From Acheta domesticus (Eukaryota; Arthropoda; Insecta; Orthoptera; Gryllidae), in the NCBI GenBank assembly GCA_031308135.1, contig JAHLJT010009436.1:217201286-217265285 (forward strand): a stretch of 64,000 bases of DNA, written 5' to 3'. The translations under genes were made by a program, and so were the position numbers. How positions within the stretch are numbered: the first letter of the stretch is position 1; every line of letters begins with the position of its first letter. Shown here in pieces: positions 11,546 through 23,190 of the stretch. Below the pieces are notes generated by a model. The model saw nothing but the letters and a program-made list of their open reading frames with translations. It did no database searches and was not told the DNA's origin.

Positions 11546-13459
11546 GATAAAATGTTGAATTGAATGTATGAAGTACGTCGTATTCGTAAAGATAATGATT
11601 GGTTACTATACGGAATTTGAAAAAAATGGCTATAATGTTTTCAAAGAAAGTCGCATTTTATTTAAATTGAAACTTATTTCATCATGAGAATCTTATTAGC
11701 GTGTGTTATTATAAATGCACTGGGGCAAATTAAAGAAAACACTAACCAAATATAAAATAGTAACAACGAAACTTTGAAATTTTCTTATGTGAAATTTCGC
11801 CACGATGGAACCATCAATTTTTTAGTAATGTCGCGTACATTTAATGAGAAAAAACAACAATGATTTAATTATAAAAAAACTTTTTACAATCAATAATCGA
11901 ACTTCAAGGTTATCATGTCAGTAAACAGTTCATACAAAACTCAGTCTTCAAAACACATTTAAAAATTAAAAAGAACAGTTATCAACTTTAACAAAGGGAG
12001 CTGATTTTCAAAATATTTTTCATAGCTAATGCATGGCAAGAAAGAGAAACGAATGCAATTGCCATCATCTTTTTATTGAATATATAACACATGGTCCGAA
12101 TTGTCTTAGGCAATCAATAATACCATTTGTGATTTCAAAATAAACACAAATATTATAAAATATTTAGAACTGCATTTATGACCTTGTTTTGAAATCACAA
12201 ATTACATTCTTGAGTTTTAAAATAATTTTTTACAAAATATTTTCTACACATATATTTAAACGACAATCATTAAACTACAAGAAACATTCTTTTTTACACA
12301 TTTTAAACAAAATATTGTTTCTCGTGCTTGTATTCCTTGAGCGACCTATTTTTTTTTCATTATAACCATAGAGTGCGAAACATTTTGAACAGTGCGCGAG
12401 ACATCGCGAAACGTGCATGAATAGTAATTGACATCACAAGGGCGTGAAACGAGATTCACGCATGAGTCGAGTTTGTAGTCCGATCCTAGCAAGAACGACA
12501 AGGAGTGTTGCGTATACTATTTTTTAACACACCTTCCGAATCGCAATTCGTCAAGTAAAGGAATAAAATTAAATATCAATAATAATTGTAAATAATAAAT
12601 AAAGACTTCGTCAAGACGAAAGACAATTGCGGATCATTACAGATGTTTCGCACATGTTTTGCAAAGTTTCGCACACTGTCAAAAAAATAGCTGTTTCGCA
12701 CGAAAAACAGAAACGAGAAACAGCTATTCGTGCAAAGTGTGATAAAAACTCTTTTGGACACGGCGTATTAAAAATTGTGTACGCAAGATGTGCGTGAGGA
12801 GATTCTCGGATTTGTTACATAACTTAATATTTTCTTATAGTTTCAAGAGAATTGTATATATACACGCACTAATTGTTATTTACTTCCTGATTTTACTCGT
12901 CAATTTGTGAAGGTTCAAACAGAACGAGGAATTCAGAATGACGTTCTTTCTTGTCGAAATGCCAATTATGGGGAATACAAAAAGAAAAATATAGAAATGC
13001 CAATTTTGAGGCCTATAAGAAACAATAGGCACTATTAACACACACTACAAAACACACACACTACGTACAACACACACTATTAAAAATGTTTTATTATATG
13101 GCCTTTATTACATGAATATTATTCGCTACGCAACATTATATTTGGCAGGACTTGTAATGATAACGATAATTTTAAAAATATGAGACATTGAATACAAGTT
13201 ATGTCCATAATCAAATACAGTACATATTCATATCTTAATAACAACAGTTCGCAAGTATTCTCTTGTTTAATCACTTATTTCTTCATGCACGTATATCATA
13301 TTTTGTGAGAACACATGTACCCAGTATTTGAATCTTCATTTCCTATTAAAGAGTACCATATCTATTGAATTAAACATTTTCTTACGAGGAATTTACTTTT
13401 GTAGTACTCAAGCACCACCTATTTGTTTTGCTCAAGAGATCCTTAAATTCGTGACGCAA
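11546..13459. other. AT-rich non-coding DNA, no gene seen
   Basis: Nearly 2 kb of AT-rich DNA. It holds a 16-bp inverted repeat (12125-12202) and a cluster of GCGAAAC-type words between 12370 and 12720. No frame is convincing. Confidence 0.6.
12125..12202. repeat. Perfect 16-bp inverted repeat, 46-bp spacer
   Basis: ATTTGTGATTTCAAAA at 12125-12140 is exactly complementary in reverse to 12187-12202. It could be the core of a small fold-back element, but no target duplication is evident. Confidence 0.7.
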
Positions 13460-13740
13460 CTGATTCCGGGCGAGAGCTCCCGAGGAGCGGGGAGCAGGTG
13501 CTCGGCGGGCGTGGGCGCGGGCGAGGGCGGCCGCTGGGGGTGGGCGGGAGGGCGAGACGCGCTCCCCTGCCGGCTCTCAATCGAGGCGCAGGTCCCGGCG
13601 GGCGCCGCCGCCAGATTACGTCCGAATAAAATCAGGCGCCGTCCACGGCGCCTGAGGCTTTGTGGGAGCCTGCGGGGCAGCCCGCGACGCGACGCGGCTT
13701 CGCTGGTGGTGATGTCGCGACGGCAACGGCGGCGGTAGGA
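13460..13740. other. CpG-rich island
   Basis: CpG-dense block with an embedded GAATAAAATCAGG AT core (13623-13635) and a CTTTGTGGG site (13658-13666). No gene. Confidence 0.6.
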
Positions 13741-14040
13741 ATGGGCGAGTGCCACACAAAGTGCAGACGGTGGGAAAGGAGGGTGGCAAATTGTAAATGG
13801 TGTAGTTACTGAGAAAGGAGCCTGAAGGGGAGGAAGAAAGGACAGAAGGGCAGAGGTAAAGAGACGCCTGGAGAAAAGGCAAAGATGGAAATGCGAATGG
13901 AACGAGGCGAAGTAGCAGCGAGTGGTACGAATACAGGTGTTTCGAAGGAGTATTATTACAAATTGTAAATGGTGAGGTTAGCTTGGTGGTGAGGGTAGCT
14001 TGGTGGTGGGGCGGGTGAGTATCGGATATTCGTCGAGATG
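13741..14040. repeat. G/A-rich segment with a duplicated AAATTGTAAATGGTG word
   Basis: The word AAATTGTAAATGGTG occurs at about 13789 and 13959, 170 bp apart, and GTAGCTTGGTGGTG-like words are doubled near 13980-14010. This suggests old tandem duplication. No gene. Confidence 0.45.
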
Positions 14041-14104
14041 GGTAGTTGTCGGGAAGGGTAGTTGTCGGGAAGGGTAGTTGTCGGGATGGGTAGTTGTCGG
14101 GTTT
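14041..14104 (+). repeat. 16-bp minisatellite, four units
   Basis: Four adjacent units of GGTAGTTGTCGGGAAG, the last two with changes in the final bases (TG, then TTT). Confidence 0.9.
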
Positions 14105-14279
14105 GGTACATGGCAGTATGGGCAAGAGGCGGTGCGGGGAAGTATCTGAGTGAGTGGGTGTGTGTAGGGAGGTGTTGGAGCAGCGGTTGCTTAAACGGAA
14201 GTGTGACGAATTGGAGGATACTTGGAGCGAAAATACGTAAAGGAGCGGACGGTAGAGACGGCGAAGAGAGGCGAACGGG

Positions 14280-14580
14280 TGGCCGCACTTAAGCGCGGTG
14301 GGGCAGCGGGAGACGGGCAGAGAGCCGCGGGCGGGCGAAAAGCCGCGACGGCAGCGGCCGTGGCGTCGCCGGGGCGGTGGGAGCGCCGAGGCAGGGGACC
14401 CGACTCCCCAGACGCAAGACGATCGGACAGCGGCTAAAAGCCTGCCACGCCCTCCCGCGGCCGCCTACGCTCGAGCGCCCGCGACTGCTCGCCCTGATCG
14501 AATCACGGGGGACGGCGCCCACTCCGCGGTCGCCGCACGAGCCCGGCGCCGGGGAAGGGCGTGGAGAGATGCAGGTGGGA
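14280..14580. other. CpG-rich island
   Basis: CpG-dense block with several open frames on both strands, all arginine/alanine/proline-rich and without a domain. No gene call. Confidence 0.55.
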
Positions 14581-16129
14581 CGGAAATAAAGAAGAACATC
14601 TGGGATAGAGAACGAAGAATGATTCAAACAGGCGAGGAATAGCAATGCGAGAGGTATTAACTGTGAGACGACCAGTGGTAGATCCCCTGTGTGGTAGATT
14701 CCTTTGTGAAGGGGGAGAGGGAGGGTCGCGTATTTTGATGTACGACTCATTGGCAGCTAGAAATAAAGATCTTATTCGTCGCATGATTGATATGGCACAG
14801 GTCGAAGTTACCCGTTGTTCGAGACTGCCGAAGAACGTGACATTCATGGAGAAATCAATCATTATAGATCTGTTTTATGAATAATTGCCCATGTGAATGG
14901 AAAACATGTGAATGTGGCTGTAAGACATCAATGAGTTAAAACCCAAGTTTTTTTCTTTATTTAGAAAACTTGTGTGACGAGTGTACTGTAGTAGGCGTAA
15001 TAATAAACATTGTCCGGGACGACAAAATTAAATAGTGACTGGAAAATTATTGTGACACTTTGGAAATTAGATCAGAACATTTGAATTCACAAGAAATAGC
15101 TAATAAAACAACAAAACGTTGCACTTTAATTAATACGTTTCAATATAATAGAATTGCTTTAAAAAATCAGACATGTTACACTTTTCAAAACAGGGTTAAA
15201 TAGGAAGTTCCCCCTAAGTACCACTGAAGGACAACATCATTATTTCTGCTCGAATTAAATCCCAGAGTAGAAATCATGTTAAAGAATTTGGATTTAACTT
15301 CACAACATCCCTACAACAAATACTGTGTTTGGTATAAAAAATATTAGGAGTGGTGGATTAGGAATGGTGGGATCATGTGGAAGAAGAGGAGGGGGCCAGA
15401 ACAAATAAAAGAAATTTGAGAGTGAAACAAGTGTACTGTATTTTTCAACACCCTCATCTGAGACAGTTTCTAGTAAATCTTGGTATCTCATCGACCTATC
15501 ACGCGACGGACAGAAAACAAACTTACCAGGGCGTTGACACAAACATATTTCTTTTTCAAGGTACTGGGGACATTGCTTCATGCAAGAAGAATAAAATAAA
15601 CATACATGCAAGTTCACATTACGTTGATCTACAGCTTAATGAGTTTACCTTGTTCAATCTCCTGCCACCATAATATTAGTTTAGATATAAGAAAATGATT
15701 ATTAACAACATATCTGTGGTATTTATTACTCCCCCAACAACAATTTTTAACGTTGTGTGAACTCATTTAGAGGTAAACGACCTCACTGTAATCTTTGCTG
15801 GGTTTTGTATGGTAAAAGTATCGATTGGCTCCGATCGCTTAACTATTTTCCATCATTAAATCCACGAAGCTTCCCTGCTCTCTTCATCCTACTAAAATTA
15901 GAATAGTTCATCCAGAAAGAATCTCCCTGAATTCGGGAGGTGCCAACCCTGAGTAACCCAGATGGCTCATTCTCTCTTAATAACAAGCTCCGGGCATTAG
16001 GAGATGAAATCCAGCCGCGGCAGAAGCGCTTCCTCGGATCGAGATCTGTGACGGGAGTAATCTGCGCGTGAGAACAATTTGCAACTGTGAACTCGCGGAG
16101 GCCCCTTGCTCGCCTTCTCTCATTACCCT
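14581..16129. other. AT-rich non-coding DNA, no gene seen
   Basis: Ordinary AT-rich sequence. Short frames near 14645-14884, 15300-15673 and 15843-16133 have no recognisable similarity and no supporting signals. Confidence 0.5.
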
Positions 16130-17115
16130 TCACGCCTTTTCAGCCGCATCCGGTCTCCCCCGCCGCCCGCGCGCTCTGCCTCGCGCCACTTGGAGCGCAC
16201 TACTTATCGAGCAAATCCGCAATATCGGTCCGCGCGACGCTGGCTCCCGAATGCGATTATTCCGGCCGGCGACTCCCGACGGCGGCGACGGCGGCTGTGA
16301 CGGCGGGGGAAGGAGTTGACTGCAGTAGTGGTGGCATGGAATGGCGATAGTAACGACGACTGTTTTAGCGGTGATTCTTGTGGTGCTGGTGGTGGAAGCG
16401 CGGAAAATGGCGGAGACGGAGGCGCCGGCGTTGGTGTTGGTAGTGGTTCTAATGGGGAGAGCGGCTGTGGGCGGTGTGGATTGGGCATCGTGGATTGGGT
16501 GGTGTGCATTGGGCGGTGAGGATCGGGCGGTGCGGATTGGGCGATGTGGATTGGGTGGTGTGTGCTGGGCGGTGTGTATTGGGCGGTGTGTATTGGGCGG
16601 TGCGGATTGGGTAGTGTGGATTGGGCGGTGCGGACTGGGCGGTGCGGATTGAGCGGTGCGGATTGGGCGGTGCGGGTTGGGCGGTACGGATTGGGCGGTG
16701 CGGACTGGGCAGTGCGGATTGAGCGGTGTGGATTGGGTGGTTGATTGGGCGGCGGTGCGACAGCGGTTTGGCGGTGGAGATGGTGAGGCGGCGGTGTGCG
16801 GGGGCTGGCGGCGTGTGGCGGCAGAGTGCGGCGGGGGCGGGGGGCGGCGGACGGCGTGCGGCGGGCGGCGGCGCGAAGAAGCACGCCCGAGTGCGCGCCT
16901 CATTGTGCGAGGTGTCGGGTGGGCGTGCGCGGGGGCGGCGCCGGTGAGCAGCGGCGCTCGCGACAAAGCGACGACGAGATTATGCGCCATATTTAGTCTC
17001 GCTCCCGCCGCCTGCGCTGCGCCGCCTCCGACCCCGTCCCTTGCTCCGTTTGACACTTCCACTACCACAGCGCGCGTTGCGTCATTCGCCGGCTCTGCCG
17101 TCTCCATCCTGCAGC
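16130..17115. other. Large CpG island containing a minisatellite
   Basis: CpG-rich block of about 1 kb. Its middle is a G-rich minisatellite (16471-16750), and its right part (16760-16980) is GCGGCG-rich and carries an ACAAAG core (16963-16968). The 359-residue open frame on the minus strand is produced by the repeat and by composition. Confidence 0.6.
16471..16750 (+). repeat. Minisatellite, about 15-bp unit (CGGATTGGGCGGTGC-like)
   Basis: About eighteen imperfect units of a 15-bp sequence around GATTGGGCGGTG. Since 15 is a multiple of three, the minus strand reads as repeated Pro-Asn-Pro-His-Arg-Pro-Ile-Arg-type peptides. Variants suggest a 30-bp higher-order period. Not a gene. Confidence 0.85.
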
Positions 17116-17499
17116 CGGGGTAGATTTCATTTGCGATCATCGCCCGGCCAAGCCAATAGTTGAGAAGATATGCATTAAATGCGAAACAAATTTCCGTCTC
17201 AATGTACACGAACTTAATACGATTATATTTCTGTTTAAACGCGTGTACAGATTCGTCACTTGAACTTCAGTTTTATGCAGTACTTTCTTTCTAGCCTTGA
17301 AGTAAATTGTAATTTAAATTTTCAAAATGTTGAACAGCTGTATTTCTGCCTTGAATTCAATTCCGACACACTGGGGCAAATCACTGTACCTGATGTGAAA
17401 TGCAGGTAGAGATTGCTCTCTTATAATTTCTCCATTTGCATACAAAAGTAAATTGCTGTTCCATAAATTCGCTAAATAGTGCACAGACGTCACCAGAGA
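17116..17499. other. AT-rich gap, no gene seen
   Basis: Ordinary AT-rich sequence between two islands. Confidence 0.5.
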
Positions 17500-18520
17500 C
17501 CCAGCCGTCTCAACGTCCCTCAGAAACATCGCCACAGGCGTCGTCACCGCCTCGTGGTTCACCCCGCCCGCCCCGCCCCCTCGCGCCCCACCCCCCGCAG
17601 TCGGGTTACGCCGCGCGCGGATTAAGCTTGGAGTGTTTGCGCGCGGGCGGATCTTTTGATTCCAAGTCGCCGGCGCCGCCGCGAAGCCCGGGCGTCGAGG
17701 GGCGTCGTGGCGCCGCGGCGCGCCGGCGGGGGCAGGAGGGGCGAGGGGCGGTTTAATTCTTCTCGCGCGCGACGCGCTCGCGTCGCTCTCTGCGCCTCCC
17801 CCTTCGCCCCTCGCCGCGCCATATACACCGCGAAGAGGGCGGCGGTCGGGGAGGGAGCGGGCGCGGCAGCCTCACCCGCCCTCGCGCCCGCGCCCGCCGC
17901 TTCTGTGTGTCGAACTGTGAAGCAAATTCAGCGTGCAGGGCGGTGGTTTTCCTCGGGTTTTGTCAACACGTTAGCGTATTGTCCCGCTAAGTGGCGGCGC
18001 CGGGGTGGGGTGGCGGCGGGGTTTAGGGGCGTGAAGGCGGCGAGAGTTCGGCGTCTGTTTTGCATGCGAGTGGCAGCGGCTGCGGCGGGGCGGAGGCGGG
18101 GGAGCGAAGGGGTCGGGGGCGGGGGCGGGCGTGGGAGGCGAGCGCGCGCGGGAGCGTCTGAATGGAACGCGCGGATCGGTTCCCTAGCAACGGCGCAATC
18201 AGCGCGCGCGAGAGTACCTGCAGCCGCTGCCGCCCAACCCCCGCCCGCCGCGCCGCGCCGTGCCGTAAGCGCTTTACGCGCGCGTATTGTGCGGCGCTCC
18301 GGGGCCCGAACTCGGCGCCTGCCGCCGCCGCCGCCGCCGCTGCCGCCGGCGCTTTGTGGGCGCGCGGCGGCCGGCAGAATCGCGTTAGCCGCGCCGCCGC
18401 CCCGCCCCGCCCATGCTCCTCCCCACCCCGCCAGACACCGCTCCCGGGGCGCCAACTAGCCCCTGACCCTCCCCCGTACCCCTGCGCCGCCCGCGCCCAC
18501 TGTGAATTCATGCCCCACGG
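17500..18520. other. Large CpG island, possible promoter
   Basis: About 1 kb of CpG-dense DNA with an RFX X-box-like site (18178-18191), a CTTTGTGGG site (18352-18360), GCC-repeat stretches (18318-18350) and GC-boxes. It resembles a CpG-island promoter. No exon with a recognisable product or a clear TATA or initiator could be assigned. Overlapping frames of up to 267 residues are low-complexity in all frames. Confidence 0.6.
18178..18191. promoter_or_regulatory. RFX-type X-box
   Basis: GGTTCCCTAGCAAC matches the consensus GTNRCC(N)RGYAAC apart from one purine position. RFX sites in CpG islands are common at ciliary and some ubiquitous promoters. No gene is visible to test this. Confidence 0.45.
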
Positions 18521-18999
18521 CCCTTGCATCGCAGTCGGTGTAACCATCGTTACGCCTCGTGTGGGCCTCCTCCACAGTTCTACAACTTTTGATGATCCTC
18601 TTCAAATCAATATCCGGGAGCATACCAGTTTAAAAATGTAAAGCTCATTTCAGAGGCTGAGAAATTCATGAATGAAGGAATGTACAGCTTTATTAATTTT
18701 CGATTTAAGGAGAAATAAAGGGCGTGGTTTCCTATGATTGCAGTAGATATTCGGCTTTAAGAAACGTGCCTTTGATCTACTTCATTGTTGTATCCTCAAT
18801 GCGACAAAATATTTCATATCACTAATTATAATTTTAAAATGCTTTTTACATATTGGAAAGACATTCGAAAGGTCAGAAAATCAATCTTTCCGTTTTTCCA
18901 ATTCACAAGAAATATTCTGACAATTACAATATAAAAATAAACAATACTTCGGGAGCAATATGTTCGAACAAATATTCGACACTGGGGTATAGGGCGTGG
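18521..18999. other. AT-rich gap, no gene seen
   Basis: No notable signal. Confidence 0.5.
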
Positions 19000-20040
19000 G
19001 AGTCCACTAGGGCATGGCAGTTGTTCCCACACTTGCGTCGCCCAGAAGCTTGCCTATGTACTCTTCTGTCTCTCCAAACTGCCGTCGACGTGTCTACCAT
19101 ATCCACACCGTCTGCTATCTACTCTTTCACTGCGTCAGTCAGTCACAACCGTCTTCTCATCACACGTCCCCTGCCTCCTTACTTCTTCGCCCCATCAGCG
19201 TTTCTGTCCCATTCACAGCACCGTTCCTTCCAATCCTCGCTCTTCGTCGTCCACTGGTCCGCCTCTCCAAAACTCTGCCCGATCAACAGCTCAGACCACG
19301 TTCCGCCTTCCCCTTTACTGTTCTCGTCCTCGATTCTCCATCATCCATTCCTTGCTCATCTATATTCTGTTCGTAAGTGCTGATATCTTTGTGTTCACTC
19401 TATCAATGTCAGCGCTCATCGAACCCCATTCTGACCGTTGCCTCTTCCCACACCTCAAATCCATCACCACCGCTGCCCATCGACCTCGTGCTTCCCACAC
19501 CGTCCGTGACTTTGTCGCGTTCCGTTTACCATCATCCACGCCTAACTCCTGTCAACTCTCTCGAAACTGTCATCACCATGACTCTTTTCATACCTCGTTC
19601 GTCTTCACCCTGGCCAATCGATCGCCTCCATTCCTCCTTCTCCAAGCTTCCGGTTTGTCCGAACCTTCGGCCCGTCCAACGTCCACCCCGTCCAAACCTC
19701 CACACCGTTCAATCCTCCATCCCAAGCCTCCACCCCACCCAAGTCTCTGCCCCACCCAACCTCAAGTCCAACCCTCCGCCCCGTTAAAGGCACCGCCCTG
19801 TCGTCTAGCCTCCGCAAGCCTAAGCCTCCGCCCCGCCCACGCCCTTCGAGTCTATGCCCCGTCAACTCCCGTCCCTATCCAAGCTTACTCTCCATCCTAA
19901 ACCTCCAACTCGTCTAAGCCCTCCGCTTCCTCCAAGCCTCCGCCTCCACTCACGTTTCCAGTCCATTCTCACAATGCTTCATTCCGATCTTTCCCAACCA
20001 CAGCCTCATCGCCTCTCCTCCCAGTCCACAAACTGGTGTT
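19000..20040. repeat. Pyrimidine-rich segment with degenerate CCTCCGCCCC(GT)CCAA-type repeats
   Basis: About 1 kb with strong C+T bias on the plus strand. From about 19640 to 19960 words such as CCTCCACCCC, CCTCCGCCCC and CCAAGCCT recur at about 15-20 bp, indicating an old degenerate minisatellite. The Ser/Pro-rich frames are shadows. Confidence 0.6.
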
Positions 20041-20089
20041 CACGGCCGTGGCCAGTCAATACCGCCACCCCGCCCACGCCGCGGCCCTC

Positions 20090-20320
20090 TCCACACCTGG
20101 ATCCGTCGCCGCCACCGGCCGTTGCCTGCGCGCGCCCCTCCTTGCGCTGCCGCGGGCGGGCGCATTCGGGGCCGGCGGGCGGAAGAGCGCCCCGTGGCGA
20201 CGGCGAGCCCCGGCCGGAGGGCGGAGGGCGGGGCGCCTCGCGTCCGGAAAGAAGCTTTCGCTGCGGTGCCTTCGGCGCCGCGCGCCCGGGTTGGCTCCCG
20301 CCGAATAAAACGCGACTTCA
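20090..20320. other. CpG-rich island
   Basis: CpG-dense block ending in CCGAATAAAACGCG (about 20300-20313), another AT core within GC-rich DNA. Confidence 0.55.
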
Positions 20321-20329
20321 CAGTTCTGA

Positions 20330-22680
20330 AAATCAGCAGCTTGCTGCTGCAGGCGATTTAGCATCAATGTGAATTGTGTACAACTGAATACACGATCGAT
20401 GGAAAAGTGTCAATGAAGATGGAGAGGATATTTGTTAGTTATCTTGACAGATAACTCACGAAATAGGAGTGTATATTATAACACACTCCTTACTGTTATT
20501 TATATTTGCGTTCAGTTACTAGTAAATATTGTTGCTAAACGTAGAAAACATTATAAAACAAATTGATATATTAACATTAACAATAAAGCAATTAACATTC
20601 GGAGTCGTTGAAATATTTTTGTGTATAGGTTTTTGTTCAATAATAAACATATTTGTTATTGCATTATATATTAATTTTGTAATGTACAACAATATTATTT
20701 TTAAATAATAGCATTATTATAACATAAATAAATATTTAAATCGATTTTGTCAAATAAAGAAAAACTCTAGGACTTTTTTTTGGAGGGGGCATGGCTCCCA
20801 AGCTCCCCCTGGATCCGCCACTGATAGTAGGAAACATTCTACACAAAACCTCGTATAACTCATAAAACTCCCTATCTAGAAGTAAGGTATACTTCTATAT
20901 AGGGACTTACCTCCCAGGCCTACATCAAATAGATTTAACATAAAAAAAATAGTCGTCCTACAGCAGATCTTATTTTCTCGCACTATCTGAAACTTAATCA
21001 ATTTTCGAAAATTCAGAGAATTCGACAAGAATGAGACCTGCATTATTTTACCCCTTTTTAAGAACTATGCTCTATCTGAGAACAAATTATTCAAAAAATT
21101 TGCAGCGACTTTTCATAAAATTTTCAAAATGATAAAAAGTCTTCATGTAAAGTATCCCTAAATGTAAAGTAAAATTAAAATATCCGTTTCAAATTCGTAG
21201 GACATCAAGTTCGGTCAGATCGATCGGAGAATATCAATTTTCAAGAATATCGAACGATTTAGGAGGAAATAAAAAGCTTGCAGATAATGAATTAAGATGC
21301 AAGGTAATTAGCATGTGAAATGCAAAACGCGTTACCATCAGGCATAACTCGTAAATGATGCATCCTACAATTAGGTAATTAACACCAGTGTTTCTTGACA
21401 TGAATTATGATTATTATGCCGTATTATACAAAAATGAAACCTTTTGAACGTTCTTATACAGTTGTGAAGGTAACTTTCTCTCCGCAGCAAGGGTTTCGGA
21501 AACGTTCTAAGTTAAGTACATTACGCAATTTTCACTATTAAAATAATTAGTTTAAAAATTTTGCCTTTGCAATTTTTTAACAAAATTAATTACACAATTA
21601 TTTGGACATTACACGCGAGTAGCATGTGGAGGAACATAGGCAAGAAATATGAAGGAAACATTTAGGGAACAAATAGGGTAAGTGTACGGGAACATGCGGG
21701 TCAACATGCGAGGAATATGTGTAAAAAGAAGCAGGCAAAGATGTGGTTGCTGGGGTTCATGACGTGGCGGGGTGGAGCGGCACGGGACAAAGACGGGTGC
21801 AGCGTGCAGACAAAGACGCGTGCAGTTCCTGGGATGGCGGGGTTGTAAATAAATGTACTATTTTACACTATTTTTAGAATCATTCCTTTTACTATCTTAA
21901 TACATGATAGCGAGAAATGATGAAATACTTAGAAATGCGAAACAATCTACTTGCTCCACACATACAACTTTCCTCGGCAGCCGGAGTGTTTAAATGACTA
22001 ATAATTGCTGAAATGAGGTATTATCAGAAGTAGATATGAGAAAACAAAAGTTAGCCATGTTAATTATTTGTTTCAATTATTTTTTCAGGTACGAATGTAA
22101 AGATACACTTTTTTCACAAATATGTGATAAAAATGCACAAAATCTTTAATAATGACTAATACGATATTCTGAATCTATTTTTTATCAATGGCAATATATA
22201 ACTTAGCAATATTTCGAATACACAAAATACATTATAATTATGTATTTATAATTATAGTTTATTATATATAATTCTAGTGCACACAATTACTGTAAGTATA
22301 TTTTTTATTTAGCAGTACAAATTTAAATGTGAGAGGAACAGAAAATTATAGTTTCGAATAGCATCAGTATTATACGTTGCACATGCAGGCGAGTTGAGTC
22401 TCTTCACTACAATGCTCATTCAAGTAGCAAAATGTGATAAATTCCCGCTTATTCGAAATAGGCAATAGATATGCTTTCATTATCGATCATTATTCATTGC
22501 GGGCGCGCATTTGAACGTTCTGAATAAGCATGCAAAATCTGTCACTCGCTATTCGAAATACTATAAAGCTGTGATCACGCCACTTCAGTGATATCGTCAC
22601 TCGAGACGCATTCAGTCCCTCACACGTATTGCAAATCCGCAGCAGATTCGTCATTCGATCAGTCCGCACGGAGACATCGT
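20330..22680. other. AT-rich non-coding DNA with probable transposon remains, no gene seen
   Basis: More than 2 kb of AT-rich DNA. Apart from the element end at 20782-20823, nothing has a recognisable boundary. A G-rich patch at 21740-21840 carries two copies of GACAAAGACGSGTGCAG. Confidence 0.5.
20782..20823 (-). repeat. Probable single terminal repeat of a DNA transposon
   Basis: Read on the minus strand the end is CAGTGGCGGATCCAGGGGGA, a form often seen at the termini of hAT-like and related eukaryotic elements. No partner end was found, so this is one end of a broken or unrecognised element. Confidence 0.4.
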
Positions 22681-23190
22681 TCGGACGCGTAATCGCGCAC
22701 CCTCCGGGCCAGAAGGGAGCCACCCCTGCGCCCGGCAGGGTATGCAACCCGCGGAGCAGCTCACCAGCCGCCGCCTCCCCCCCCCGGCCGCCCTCCCGCA
22801 GCGGACCCCGTCAGGGAGAGCGCCTCCCCGTTTTCCACAAAAATCAAATCTTGGCAACGACTGGCGCGTTACAAAAAGTGACAAGCCGCGGCAGCTTTAT
22901 CTCGTCCCTTCCCTCCCCCTTCCCCTCCACCCTTCCCATCCGTCCCTCCGCGCTCCACGCCACACTCTACCCCTCCGCACCGGTCCGCCCGGCGGCGCGC
23001 GGCTGTCAATGCGGCGGCGACATCGATATTCATCGCAATGGAAACTGTTGTGCGGCGGTCTAATTCAGAAAAAAATCAGTTTTGCATCCGAAGAAGGCCC
23101 GGGGCGTCGCTACTCGCGATGAAGCGTCAGGGGCGGCAAGGAGAGGGCGAGGCGCGGGCTGGGAGAGGGTGGGGGGTTAGATTCGAAGAA
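22681..23190. other. CpG-rich island
   Basis: CpG-rich block with a C9 run near 22785 and a C/T-rich middle. No gene. Confidence 0.55.

Noticed and set aside
16130..17209. 359-codon minus-strand frame with repeated peptides
   Set aside because: Produced by the in-phase 15-bp minisatellite and CpG-rich flanks; no domain or splice support.
17656..18459. 267-codon plus-strand frame in a CpG island
   Set aside because: Ala/Arg/Gly-rich with simultaneous long frames on the opposite strand; compositional.
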